Assembly: GCA_016297915.1 (NCBI GenBank)
Contig: JAEDFU010000019.1
Coordinates: 1-17,284 of the forward strand
Length of the DNA stretch: 17,284 nt
Direction of reading: 5' to 3'
DNA from: Clostridia bacterium
GTDB lineage: Bacteria; Bacillota; Clostridia; Christensenellales; UBA1242
The position numbers and the translations under genes were made by a program. Shown here one piece after another: positions 7,285-15,365 of this stretch (positions are counted from its first letter, which is position 1; each line of letters begins with the position of its first letter). The notes under the pieces are model-generated. The model made no database searches and was not told the origin of the DNA. It saw only the letters and a program-made list of their open reading frames with translations.

Positions 7285-8385
7285 ATGAAAAAAAAGTTTC
7301 TGATATCATTTTTAATACTGCTCTTTGGTGTCTTTGGTGTAATTTTTCCCAAGCAGACAGTTTTTGCGTCGGATAGCATAAATGTCTACTTTGATGTCAG
7401 TGTCTCAGGTATAGACAGCGAACTCTACGATATGCTTATAGACAAACCAAAAAATAGTATCAAAAAGTACGAACTTGGACAAAAAATTGAGTTTCCTGAG
7501 TTCTCATCGGTCGAGTTGTTTTATTCGTATGTTTGGACTTGCAACGGCAGTCAAATAGACGAGAGTAATCAGGTTGCAACCAAAAATGTCACTTACAAAA
7601 TCGTTTGGATTGCCAAAGAATTTAGAATAAATTATATCCTTTCACAAGACGAGATTGCACAAACGCTCAACTACAAGGCGAGTGATACATACTCGATTGA
7701 AAAGATTGTATATTTTTACAAACCAATAAGACCAAATTATTACTTTGTGCACTGGTATCAGACTAGTAAGTTTACTGAGGGTACTGCCAGATTATTTACT
7801 AGCAAGTTTACAATTGGTGAGATTAATCTATATCCTAAATGGGTTCCAATTGAGTATGAGATAGATTATCATACAGATGCCAATAACGAAAACAACTTAA
7901 GTAGTTATAATGTCGAGACTGAGACATTTGAACTCCAGCCTGCTTACAAAAAAGGGCATATATTCAAAGGTTGGTTTAGTGACCAAAATTTGAGTACTCC
8001 TGTATATGCAATTGAAAAAGGCTCAGTAGGTACATTGAATTTTTATCCAAAGTGGGAGAAAAAAAGTTATCTTGTAACCTACGAAATGCCGGACGGTTCA
8101 TATCAAAGTTATCATGTGGAGTACGGAAACGATGCTCCGAGACCAAAAATAGCATCGAAATTATTTAGTGTTATAACATTTAGCAAGTCTACGCATAATA
8201 TTCAAGACAATTGCGAAATTAAGGTTGAGTATCTAAATATTTGGTATGTGTATCTGATTGCACTTTTACTCATCTGTGTGGTAACATGTTTAATAATTTG
8301 GGGATGTATCAAAAGGCGTAAAAAAATGCACAAACTAAGAATGATTTATAGATCAAATCAAACAAACAAAAAGAGGAAATTTTAG
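7285..8385 (+). CDS. Surface protein with InlB-type repeats and C-terminal membrane anchor
   Basis: 366 residues. Signal peptide at 1-28 (MKKKFLISFL, hydrophobic core, VFAS). Outside part: at least two repeats of the Listeria-Bacteroides/InlB B type, seen as a W-x(20-25)-x-YPKW rhythm with YFVHWYQTSKF...INLYPKW (about 152-186) and HIFKGWFSDQNLS...LNFYPKW (about 225-257), each followed by an aromatic beta-strand such as YEIDYHTD or YLVTYEM. A membrane helix at about 319-340 and a basic tail (CIKRRKK onward) hold it in the membrane with the C-terminus inside. No sortase signal is present. The ribosome site is weak (only AAAAAGC before ATG), so expression may be low or the start slightly off. 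Its TAG stop shares a base with the GTG start of the next gene. Role: surface adhesion or sensing, ligand unknown. Confidence 0.85.
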   Translation: MKKKFLISFLILLFGVFGVIFPKQTVFASDSINVYFDVSVSGIDSELYDMLIDKPKNSIKKYELGQKIEFPEFSSVELFYSYVWTCNGSQIDESNQVATKNVTYKIVWIAKEFRINYILSQDEIAQTLNYKASDTYSIEKIVYFYKPIRPNYYFVHWYQTSKFTEGTARLFTSKFTIGEINLYPKWVPIEYEIDYHTDANNENNLSSYNVETETFELQPAYKKGHIFKGWFSDQNLSTPVYAIEKGSVGTLNFYPKWEKKSYLVTYEMPDGSYQSYHVEYGNDAPRPKIASKLFSVITFSKSTHNIQDNCEIKVEYLNIWYVYLIALLLICVVTCLIIWGCIKRRKKMHKLRMIYRSNQTNKKRKF

Positions 8386-9779
8386 TGAAAGAAGAAAAGG
8401 AAGTTGGTGTTTTTAATAGTTATTCTAGCTATAACAAACTCAAAATTATAGGTATTGGAGTACTTATTTTTGTGGTGGCATTTGGGCTAATATTTATGTT
8501 TGTCAAGTCACTATTTAAGTACACTGTTACCTATAACTTTAATGGTGGTGCAATTTATGGCAAGGAGCTTGAGAGCGATACATATTCATTTTTGGCAAAA
8601 GTAAAAGAGCCAAAGGGTGTCAAAAAAGAAGGCTACTACATTGAATATTGGAGCAAAAACGAAAATCTTGGCTCTAAGTTTAGGTTTGGAAGTCGTATCT
8701 GGAATAGCTTTATGCTTCACATCAAATGGGCAGAGGGTGTTGCCGTAAGATTACACTTTGCTGAGGGCGAGGAAAATGCAGATTTGCCTCTTGAAGATCT
8801 TAAGGGCTACTTTGAACAATATGTCAAGGCAGGAACTACTTACACTATCCCAAAGATTTTTAATACCAAAGAGGGGTCTTCGCATTATGGCGAGCAACTA
8901 ATGTTTTTTGATAGTCCAGATTGCTCAGGCATGCCATTTTCAGAAAAAACCTACGAGAACCTAAGCGAGAATATAGATATTTATGGTGCTTGGTTTGATA
9001 CCGAGGAAAGCAAATTTCAAGTAGTAGACGGAACACTAAATAAGTATCTTGGATATTGCAACAAAGTAATGCTTCCAAATAATATAACCAAAATCAAAGA
9101 TATCGAGCCAGCCAAGTTTAGAACAGGTGCAAGTGACGGAATACACGATGCCGAGGGGATTTATCAAAGTGCATGGTCAAATGTAATTTCGGACGAGACT
9201 GGGCTCTATGGTGGTCTAAAAATCATTTATGTCAACAAAGAAATGGTTACTCTTGGTGACTGTGCATTTAGAGACTGCAAAGCTCTTCAAAAACTTATAT
9301 TTTTGGGAGATAATATTACATCAATAGGCAAATACGCATTTGCCAACTGTTCAAGCATTACTTATTTTGATTTGCCGTCTCAAGTAACAGAGATTAAGGA
9401 GGGTACATTCAACAATACCTTTGGTGTTTCAAAAAGGGTTGAAATGTATCTAGCAAATGTGATAACAATTGCAGACAAAGCGTTTATCAATTCTCATATC
9501 TACAAGCTTACTTTGCCAAAGGTTGAGTTTATTGGCCGTGGGGCATTTTCGGCTTGTAATATGCTAGTAGATGTAACTATTCTCACTCCAAATACACTAG
9601 TTACATCCAATAGTGAGGCAACAGACAAAAATAGTTCAGATAGTTTGTTCTTTGCATCAACAACCAGTACTGGAGTTGAAAACCATGTAACTATACATGT
9701 TCCAAAGGGACTAAGATCTTTGTACTTAACCAAGGCATATTGGGCAATGTATAGCGATATTCTAGTCGAAACTGAGTAA
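8385..9779 (+). CDS. N-terminally anchored protein with InlB-like and BspA-type leucine-rich repeats
   Basis: 464 residues. Starts with GTG at 8385 inside the TAGTG overlap with the previous gene, with AGAGGAAA upstream, so translation is coupled. One membrane helix (about 20-40) leaves the rest outside. Residues 46-117 (YTVTYNFNGGAIYG...YYIEYWSKNENL...LHIKWAEG) look like one InlB-type beta repeat; a related unit may end at IYGAWFDTEE (about 199-208). Residues about 278-405 are leucine-rich repeats of the BspA/LRR_5 type, with motifs such as VTLGDCAFRDCKALQKLIF, SIGKYAFANCSSITYFDLP, EIKEGTFNN and FIGRGAFSACNML. Such repeats occur in surface proteins of host-associated anaerobes that bind host matrix or other bacteria. 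Probably works with the preceding InlB-like protein. A clear terminator follows. Confidence 0.88.
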   Translation: MKEEKEVGVFNSYSSYNKLKIIGIGVLIFVVAFGLIFMFVKSLFKYTVTYNFNGGAIYGKELESDTYSFLAKVKEPKGVKKEGYYIEYWSKNENLGSKFRFGSRIWNSFMLHIKWAEGVAVRLHFAEGEENADLPLEDLKGYFEQYVKAGTTYTIPKIFNTKEGSSHYGEQLMFFDSPDCSGMPFSEKTYENLSENIDIYGAWFDTEESKFQVVDGTLNKYLGYCNKVMLPNNITKIKDIEPAKFRTGASDGIHDAEGIYQSAWSNVISDETGLYGGLKIIYVNKEMVTLGDCAFRDCKALQKLIFLGDNITSIGKYAFANCSSITYFDLPSQVTEIKEGTFNNTFGVSKRVEMYLANVITIADKAFINSHIYKLTLPKVEFIGRGAFSACNMLVDVTILTPNTLVTSNSEATDKNSSDSLFFASTTSTGVENHVTIHVPKGLRSLYLTKAYWAMYSDILVETE

Positions 9780-9793
9780 GTTTTTGGGCATTT

Positions 9794-9825
9794 AAGCAAC
9801 AAAATTAGAATTTGTTGCTTTTTTT
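9794..9825 (+). terminator. Rho-independent terminator
   Basis: AAGCAACAAA (9794-9803), loop ATTAGAA, TTTGTTGCTT (9811-9820), then a T-run: a perfect ten-base-pair stem 14 bases after the stop of the BspA-like gene. It separates the surface-protein pair from the hydrogenase operon. Confidence 0.9.
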
Positions 9826-9838
9826 GTTTAAAATCAAT

Positions 9839-9866
9839 TTGTTAATCAATCAATATTTGCTAAACT
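9839..9866 (+). promoter_or_regulatory. Possible promoter of the hydCBA operon
   Basis: TTGTTA (9839-9844), a 16-base spacer and TAAACT (9861-9866), about 33 bases before the ATG at 9900. An overlapping alternative uses TTGCTA (9857-9862) with a poor -10. A promoter is expected here because a terminator lies just upstream, but the exact hexamers are uncertain. Confidence 0.45.
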
Positions 9867-9899
9867 TAATCATGATAGATTATTTATTTAGGAGTAATT

Positions 9900-10385
9900 A
9901 TGTGTGATTGTAAAAGACTTGGCACAGATACCCAAGTCAAAAAATTTGATGCTTTGCTAGATGAGCATCGTGGCAAAAAAGACAATATAATGGTTGTTTT
10001 GCAAAAGACTCAAAATATATTTGGATATATTCCAGAGCTTGCAGTATCTAAGATTGCAAATGCTCTCAAAATGCCAGAGAGCGAAATATATGGAATAATA
10101 TCTTTTTATAGTTTCTTTACCCTTACACCAAAGGCTAAATACAATATTGATGTGTGTTTGGGGACTGCATGTTTTGTGCTTGGTGCGCAAGATATTCTAG
10201 ATAGGATTCTAGGCAAATTAAAAGTTCAGGTGGGTGAGATGACCTCAGACGGCAAATGGATTGTAACATCGTGCAGGTGTCTTGGCTGTTGCGGACTAGC
10301 GCCAGCAATTACAATCAATGGCGAGGTTTATGGCAAACTCAAACCGGAAGATGTAGATAGAATTTTGGATAGTTTTGCTGACTAA
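9900..10385 (+). CDS. hydC: NuoE-like subunit of the NAD-linked [FeFe] hydrogenase (HydC)
   Basis: 161 residues, normal for the family; ATG preceded by TTTAGGAG. A helical N-terminal part (about 11-75) leads into a thioredoxin-like [2Fe-2S] domain. The cluster ligands are Cys86 and Cys91 (VCLGTACFVLGA) and Cys127 and Cys131 (CRCLGCCGLAPA), the C-x4-C and C-x3-C pattern of NuoE and HydC. Role: passes electrons within the flavin-containing arm of the soluble hydrogenase, next to the HydB flavin site. First gene of a tight three-gene operon, with 12 bases to hydB. By homology it could also be called NuoE or HndA; the neighbours decide for the hydrogenase. Confidence 0.95.
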   Translation: MCDCKRLGTDTQVKKFDALLDEHRGKKDNIMVVLQKTQNIFGYIPELAVSKIANALKMPESEIYGIISFYSFFTLTPKAKYNIDVCLGTACFVLGAQDILDRILGKLKVQVGEMTSDGKWIVTSCRCLGCCGLAPAITINGEVYGKLKPEDVDRILDSFAD

Positions 10386-10397
10386 AGGAGAAACTGT

Positions 10398-12260
10398 ATG
10401 GATTTGCAAAAATTAGAAGAATTAAAGAAAAAATATTTGGACGAAGTTAATTTTCGAAAAAATATTGCTGGGGCAAGTGTCCCATACAAATACGACATCA
10501 TGGTCTGCGGAGGAACTGGTTGTCGCAGTTGCAAAAGTAGACTTGTTCAAGACAAACTAAATGAGGTTATCAAAAATAAGGGATTACAAAACGAAATTGC
10601 TGTACACGGCGTTGGATGTTTTGGGCTCTGTGTCAATGGTCCTATTGTGCTTATTTATCCACAAGATGCAATGTATGTCAAGGTGACAGTAAGTGATGTT
10701 GACGAAATTGTTGATGCTCTTGCAAGAGGTGAATTGGTTGAGAGGTTGCTTCCAGAAAATGACGGACACAAAGTCTACAAAAAAGTTGATCTCAAATTTT
10801 GCAAAAAACAAAAATACATTGCAAGAAACAATGCTGAATATATGTCACTAGATAATATCCTAGGAGACTATATTGCACTCGAGGGCTATAGTGCATTATA
10901 CAAAGTAATTACATCTATGACCCAAGACGATGTCATAAGTCTAATCAAAGAAAGTGGACTTAGAGGCAGAGGCGGAGCAGGCTTTTTGACTGGACAAAAG
11001 TGGGAGTACGCAAGGCTTAACGATGCTCCACAAAAATATGTTATCTGTAATGCAGACGAGGGTGACCCCGGTGCATTTATGGATAGGTCAATAATAGAGA
11101 GTAATCCGCATGCAATTGTTGAGGCAATGGCTATAGCTGGTTATGCAATAGGTGCAAGCAAAGGTTATGTATATTTGCGTGCAGAGTATCCGCTTGCCGG
11201 CGAGAGACTTCAAAATGCAATTGATGAGGCAAACAAAGCGGGTCTGCTTGGCAAGAATATTTTTGGAACAAATTTTGATTTTGAACTTGAAATTAAGTTT
11301 GGCGCAGGTGCTTTTGTCTGTGGCGAAGAGACCGCGCTTATGCACAGTATTGAGGGCATGAGGGGTGAGCCGTCGCTTAAGCCTCCATTCCCAGCGGAGA
11401 GAGGATTATATGGTTGTCCAACAATAATTAATAATGTTGAGACACTTGCAAATGTAGCACAGATTATCAATAACGGTGCTTCGTGGTTTAATTCGATTGG
11501 AACTGAGGATAGCAAGGGGACTAAGGTTTTTGCACTCACTGGCAAAATCAAGAATTCAGGGCTCATTGAACTTCCAATGGGAACAACAATAAGAGAAATT
11601 ATATACGATATCGGTGGCGGAATACCCAATGGCAAAGAGTTTAAGGCTGTTCAAATGGGTGGCCCTAGTGGTGGATGTATTCCAGCGGAATATCTAGATA
11701 CACCAATAGACTACAAGAGTCTAAGTGACTTAGGATCAATGATGGGCAGTGGTGGCATGATTGTTGTTGACGAAGATAGTTGCATGGTTGATCTTGCTAA
11801 GTTCTTTTTGCAATTTACAGTAGACGAAAGTTGTGGAAAGTGCACACCTTGCCGTATCGGCAATAAGAGAATTTTGGAAATTTTAACTAAGATTACTGAG
11901 GGCAAGGCGACAATGGAAGACCTAGACAAACTAGAGGACTTGTGCAAGTATGTCAAAGACGATTCGCTTTGCGGACTTGGTCAAACTAGTCCAAACCCAG
12001 TTCTTAGTACTCTAAGATATTTTAGAGATGAATATATCGAACATATCCAACAGCACAAATGTCGAGCTGGAGTATGCAAGGCATTGACTCGTTACAAAAT
12101 TACAGACAAGTGTGTTGGTTGTAGTGCATGTAGTAGAGCATGTCCAGTAGGTGCTATCACTGGCGAAATCAAAAAACAATTTAGTATCAATCAGGAAAAA
12201 TGCATTAAATGTGGCAAGTGTTATAATACTTGTAGATTTGGTGCAATTGCAAAGGAGTAG
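10398..12260 (+). CDS. hydB: NuoF-like flavoprotein subunit of the [FeFe] hydrogenase (HydB)
   Basis: 620 residues, typical of HydB; ATG preceded by AAAGGAG. Domains in order: N-terminal thioredoxin-like [2Fe-2S] (Cys37, 42, 74, 78; MVCGGTGC, GVGCFGLC); FMN/NADH-binding NuoF core (GLRGRGGAGFLTGQKWE at 188-204, NADEGDPGAFMDR at 218-230, GAGAFVCGEETAL at 302-314); SLBB-like segment (about 375-430); the [4Fe-4S] site SCGKCTPCRIG (Cys479, 482, 485, plus Cys525); and a C-terminal two-cluster ferredoxin domain (Cys572, 575, 578, 582 and Cys602, 605, 608, 612). It binds NAD(H) and FMN and is where NADH and ferredoxin electrons are thought to meet in bifurcating enzymes. The last bases of the gene carry the hydA ribosome site; the start of hydA is two bases after the stop. 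Confidence 0.97.
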   Translation: MDLQKLEELKKKYLDEVNFRKNIAGASVPYKYDIMVCGGTGCRSCKSRLVQDKLNEVIKNKGLQNEIAVHGVGCFGLCVNGPIVLIYPQDAMYVKVTVSDVDEIVDALARGELVERLLPENDGHKVYKKVDLKFCKKQKYIARNNAEYMSLDNILGDYIALEGYSALYKVITSMTQDDVISLIKESGLRGRGGAGFLTGQKWEYARLNDAPQKYVICNADEGDPGAFMDRSIIESNPHAIVEAMAIAGYAIGASKGYVYLRAEYPLAGERLQNAIDEANKAGLLGKNIFGTNFDFELEIKFGAGAFVCGEETALMHSIEGMRGEPSLKPPFPAERGLYGCPTIINNVETLANVAQIINNGASWFNSIGTEDSKGTKVFALTGKIKNSGLIELPMGTTIREIIYDIGGGIPNGKEFKAVQMGGPSGGCIPAEYLDTPIDYKSLSDLGSMMGSGGMIVVDEDSCMVDLAKFFLQFTVDESCGKCTPCRIGNKRILEILTKITEGKATMEDLDKLEDLCKYVKDDSLCGLGQTSPNPVLSTLRYFRDEYIEHIQQHKCRAGVCKALTRYKITDKCVGCSACSRACPVGAITGEIKKQFSINQEKCIKCGKCYNTCRFGAIAKE

Positions 12261-12262
12261 TT

Positions 12263-13957
12263 ATGAAAGTTAAATTGACTATAGATGGACTTGAGGTTGT
12301 TGCCGATTCAAATCAAACAATCTTAGAAGTTGCCAAAAAGGCAAAAATAGACATCCCTACACTTTGTTTTTTGAAAGGCATTAATGAACCTGCTAGTTGT
12401 AGAATATGTGTTGTCGAAATTGAGGGTCTCAAAAAACTAATGACATCTTGCACCACCAAAGTAAGAGAAGGAATGGTTGTAAAAACAAACTCCAGCAGAG
12501 TAATAAACGCCAGAAAAAAAGTTATGGAGTTGCTGCTTAGCAATCATAACAAAAACTGTCTTAATTGTCCAAAAAATCTCAAGTGTTACTTTCAATCTCT
12601 TTGCGAAAAGTTTGGTGTAAATACTGAGAAATACGCAGGAGAGACATCGTTTTCACTAATTGATGACTCCAATCATGCAATTGTTCGTGATGACAGCAAA
12701 TGTATACTTTGTGGCAAATGCATATCTGTTTGTGCCAAAAGACAGGGGTGTAGTGCAATCACCAAGATAAATAGAGGCTTTGATACAAAGATAGGTACAG
12801 CTTTTGATAGACCTTTGCAAGAGAGTACTTGTGTTGGATGTGGACAATGTGTTCTTGTATGTCCAACTGGTGCACTTACTCAAAAAACTGAGATACACGA
12901 AGTGCTAGATATTTTGGACGAAAAAGACATCATCAAAGTGGCTCAAGTAGCGCCTGCTGTTAGAGTTTCTATTGGTGAAGAATTTGGAGAGCCAATCGGT
13001 TCGTTTGCTGAGGGCAAAATGGTGTCTGCACTCAAAGCTATTGGTTTTGATTATGTCTTTGATGTAAACATGGGTGCGGACTTTACTGTTGTTGAAGAGG
13101 CAAATGAGTTAATCGAAAAATTATCTTCTGGCAAAGACTTGCCGTTGTTTACAAGTTGCTGTCCTGCGTGGTTTAATTATTGCGAAAAGTTCTATCCAGA
13201 TTATGTCAAAAATTTGTCGTCATCAAAATCTCCAAACGAAATGCTTGGCAGTCTAGTTAAATACTTTTTTGAGTCTCAAGGTAAAAAGGTTAAGATTGTG
13301 TCTATCATGCCTTGTACTGCCAAAAAGAGAGAAATCTTAGCTAGAGGAACTATAGACAAAAGTATAACAACAAGAGAACTTGCACAGCTTATTAAACTTA
13401 AGAGTATCAACTTTGAGCGTTTGGATGATTCAAAGTTTGATGACCCATTTGGTGAGTACACTAGTGCTGGACTAATTTTTGGAGTAACAGGTGGTGTAAC
13501 AGAGGCTGCACTTAGATATGCGACTTACAAGCTCACTGGCAAAAAACGAGATATAATCGAAGGTGTGAGATATTGTGATGGCGTTAAGGAAGTGACCGTG
13601 GATATCGGTGGCAAAAAAGTTAATTTGGCAATTGTTCATGGACTTGCCAATGCACCTAAAGTTATGGATGCGATTGTTAACGGATCAAAAAAATTCGACT
13701 TTGTCGAAGTAATGGCATGCCCAGGTGGCTGTGTAAATGGCGGTGGTCAACCGTTTGTGGATTATCGTTTGCATGAAGTCGAAGAGGTTATTCGTAAGCG
13801 TAGTGCAAGCATATACGAGGCTGATGGAAACATGAAATTTAAGTCCACAGAGGATAACGAAGGCGTGAACAAAATTTACAAAGATATTTTGCATAACGAC
13901 AAAGAACTTATTCACAAACTTTTGCATTACGAGCATAAGACAGGCAATACTTACTAA
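12263..13957 (+). CDS. hydA: [FeFe] hydrogenase catalytic subunit (HydA, group A)
   Basis: 564 residues. Catalyses reversible H2 formation in the cytoplasm. Domains: plant-type [2Fe-2S] (Cys35, 46, 49, 63); His-ligated [4Fe-4S] (His95, Cys99, 102, 108); two-cluster ferredoxin domain (Cys147, 150, 153, 200 and Cys190, 193, 196, 157 in the usual crossed pattern); H-cluster domain with all three signatures, L1 TSCCPAW (Cys299, Cys300), L2 MPCTAKKRE (Cys351) and L3 MACPGGCVNGGGQP (Cys486, Cys490); and a small-subunit-like C-terminus (YRLHEVEEVIRKRSASIYE). Cys299, Glu279, Glu282 and Ser319 match the proton path of Clostridium pasteurianum CpI as I recall it, so the enzyme should be active. With hydC and hydB it makes a trimeric NAD-linked hydrogenase, probably bifurcating. 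RBS AAAGGAG overlaps the end of hydB. The HydE/F/G maturases needed for the H-cluster are not in the window. Confidence 0.98.
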   Translation: MKVKLTIDGLEVVADSNQTILEVAKKAKIDIPTLCFLKGINEPASCRICVVEIEGLKKLMTSCTTKVREGMVVKTNSSRVINARKKVMELLLSNHNKNCLNCPKNLKCYFQSLCEKFGVNTEKYAGETSFSLIDDSNHAIVRDDSKCILCGKCISVCAKRQGCSAITKINRGFDTKIGTAFDRPLQESTCVGCGQCVLVCPTGALTQKTEIHEVLDILDEKDIIKVAQVAPAVRVSIGEEFGEPIGSFAEGKMVSALKAIGFDYVFDVNMGADFTVVEEANELIEKLSSGKDLPLFTSCCPAWFNYCEKFYPDYVKNLSSSKSPNEMLGSLVKYFFESQGKKVKIVSIMPCTAKKREILARGTIDKSITTRELAQLIKLKSINFERLDDSKFDDPFGEYTSAGLIFGVTGGVTEAALRYATYKLTGKKRDIIEGVRYCDGVKEVTVDIGGKKVNLAIVHGLANAPKVMDAIVNGSKKFDFVEVMACPGGCVNGGGQPFVDYRLHEVEEVIRKRSASIYEADGNMKFKSTEDNEGVNKIYKDILHNDKELIHKLLHYEHKTGNTY

Positions 13958-14014
13958 ACAAAACTTATTCAAAAACAAATTTGCACAAAAACCCAATAAG
14001 AATGTTTAAAATTG

Positions 14015-14043
14015 TTAACATCTCAGGACTTTTGTGCTAAAAT
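14015..14043 (+). promoter_or_regulatory. Promoter of the Lys/Thr-tailed membrane protein
   Basis: TTAACA (14015-14020), a 17-base spacer and TAAAAT (14038-14043), 39 bases before the ATG at 14083. The interval from the hydA stop (13957) shows no clear terminator; CTTATT/AATAAG can pair there but has no T-run. Confidence 0.65.
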
Positions 14044-14082
14044 ATGAGAGTAAAATATACAAAAGCAAAAGGAGATGATATC

Positions 14083-14520
14083 ATGGCAGAAACAAAAAAG
14101 AAAACAACTACAACCAAAAAGACAACAAAGCCACAAGAGTCTAAGACTTCGACACCAAAATCATCTAAGGCAACAACAGCAAAGTCAACTACGACTACTA
14201 CCAAGACCACTACAACAACGACCAAAAAGTCTAGCAAAAGAAGTGGCGGACTCAAGACATGGGGACTAAACAAAATTAGTTTTTGGTGTATTGGTGCGAT
14301 TGCAATCTTTTATTTAATCGCAAGCATACTTGCTCTTTGTGGAATAACTTCCAAGGTTGTACCTGCTCTTCAGGGAATAGCTACAGCGCTTGCAATTTGC
14401 ATTGTTGCATACTTGGCTTGGCGTTATGTAAAACCAAAACAAACTGTTTGGAAAGTTTTGTACTTTGTACTACTACTTGTAGTTTTGCTTGGAATTATTA
14501 TTCCGCTAATCAAATTATAA
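14083..14520 (+). CDS. Three-helix membrane protein with Lys/Thr-rich low-complexity tail
   Basis: 145 residues. The start is ATG at 14083, preceded by AAAAGGAG. An ATG at 14044 would begin right at the -10 and cannot be on the transcript. Residues 4-55 are almost only Lys, Thr and Ser, with runs such as TTTTTTKK, and should be a disordered, strongly basic cytoplasmic tail. Three hydrophobic segments at about 63-87, 91-115 and 122-143 fill the rest. I recognise no family. A basic low-complexity tail fused to a small membrane domain could bind nucleic acid or acidic polymers at the membrane, but that is speculation. The codons in the tail (ACA, ACT, ACG, ACC mixed) are not a simple short tandem repeat at the DNA level, which argues for selection at the protein level. 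Confidence 0.8.
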   Translation: MAETKKKTTTTKKTTKPQESKTSTPKSSKATTAKSTTTTTKTTTTTTKKSSKRSGGLKTWGLNKISFWCIGAIAIFYLIASILALCGITSKVVPALQGIATALAICIVAYLAWRYVKPKQTVWKVLYFVLLLVVLLGIIIPLIKL

Positions 14521-14526
14521 AATCAC

Positions 14527-14594
14527 AAAAAAACACTATGACAATTGAAGTGAACTCCGTAGGTGTCACTTTACATCACCATAGTGTTTTTTTT
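14527..14594. terminator. Long, branched bidirectional terminator-like hairpin
   Basis: AAAAAAACACTATG (14527-14540) pairs perfectly with CATAGTGTTTTTTT (14580-14593). The 39-base interior holds a second stem, AAGTGA (14548-14553) with TCACTT (14566-14571). It lies six bases after the stop of the three-helix protein and ends in eight Ts, so it should act as a terminator. It is larger and more structured than the other terminators here. Confidence 0.75.
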
Positions 14595-14656
14595 GGCGCA
14601 AAACATATAATTTCAGTTGAACTACTAAAAATGGCCAATTTTATTTTTATTCCCTA

Positions 14657-14685
14657 TTGAATTATTATTATGGATATGTTATACT
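14657..14685 (+). promoter_or_regulatory. Promoter of the TAA-interrupted ORF
   Basis: TTGAAT (14657-14662), a 17-base spacer and TATACT (14680-14685). The ORF start at 14711 is 25 bases downstream, with TAGGGGG as ribosome site. The signals look intact although the reading frame is broken. Confidence 0.7.
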
Positions 14686-14710
14686 TTTTTTGTATATATA
14701 GGGGGTATTT

Positions 14711-15202
14711 ATGTCAACACCATCAAATCCAAGTGGTATTATGATATATAAAATAGTTAGAGATTTTGAAAATACGGGGAAAACCTCACATTTAATGAGT
14801 GAACTTGATTATTTTTCACAACAAGTTATTGATTTTGCAAATTCAATTAGTGGTGATGATTTTTGGATTGTTCAAACACCATAAATAAAAGAAGATTTAT
14901 CAAGGATTTGTGATATTTCTAGTTCGGTTTGTGAATTTAATGAACAAAAGTATGCAAATGGTGGAAAAATATTTGCGAAGACTAAAATTGGTCAAATGCC
15001 ATATCCTTGGCTTAAGGGGGCTATAAAAACTTTAACCGAACATGAAGAAACAAGTTGTGCGCAAACATCTATGTCATCTATTCATGATTTAGACGGAAAA
15101 GAATAATCATCTGCAATATCTAAGGATAAAGAACTAATAGTTATAGAAGATGATAAGTTTATTAGATAATACATATGGCAGTTAGATTTGTACATGGCTT
15201 AA
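14711..15202 (+). pseudogene. Interrupted ORF with three internal TAA codons
   Basis: From the ATG at 14711 one reading frame looks coding for about 163 codons but is broken by TAA at 14882-14884, 15104-15106 and 15167-15169, before a fourth TAA at 15200. The pieces read MSTPSNPSGIMIYKIVRDFE... (57 residues), IKEDLSRICDISSSVCEFNE... (73 residues, ending HDLDGKE) and SSAISKDKELIVIEDDKFIR (20 residues). No frameshift is needed. All three stops could come from CAA (Gln) by one C-to-T change. No family is recognised; the protein is polar and soluble-looking, without signal or membrane segment. Promoter, ribosome site and terminator are intact. Most likely a recently inactivated gene of accessory origin; a functional 57-residue protein is the alternative. 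Confidence 0.6.
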
Positions 15203-15257
15203 TACAAATTGGAGTAGTATGCTTTTATCGAAGATAAGTACAAATAATTGAACAAGT

Positions 15258-15314
15258 AACAACAAAAAGTTAATGTGTTAATGAACGCATATTTACGCTT
15301 TTTGTTGTTTTTTC
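15258..15314 (+). terminator. Terminator of the interrupted ORF
   Basis: AACAACAAAAAG (15258-15269) pairs perfectly with CTTTTTGTTGTT (15298-15309) over 12 base pairs across a 28-base loop, followed by TTTTTC. It closes the transcription unit that begins at the promoter near 14657. Confidence 0.8.
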
Positions 15315-15365
15315 TTCACTTTTCTATTAAAATCAAACAATAATTTTTGCGTTAGTAAATATATC

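Noticed and set aside
14044..14273. Overlapping ORFs on both strands over the Lys/Thr-rich tail
   Set aside because: Low-complexity Thr/Lys codons keep other frames open by composition; only the frame from 14083 has a ribosome site and a sensible protein.
14711..15202. Genetic code change with TAA read as Gln
   Set aside because: Other genes in the window end at TAA and CAA is used for Gln in the same frame, so a general reassignment is excluded; only local read-through or pseudogenisation remain.
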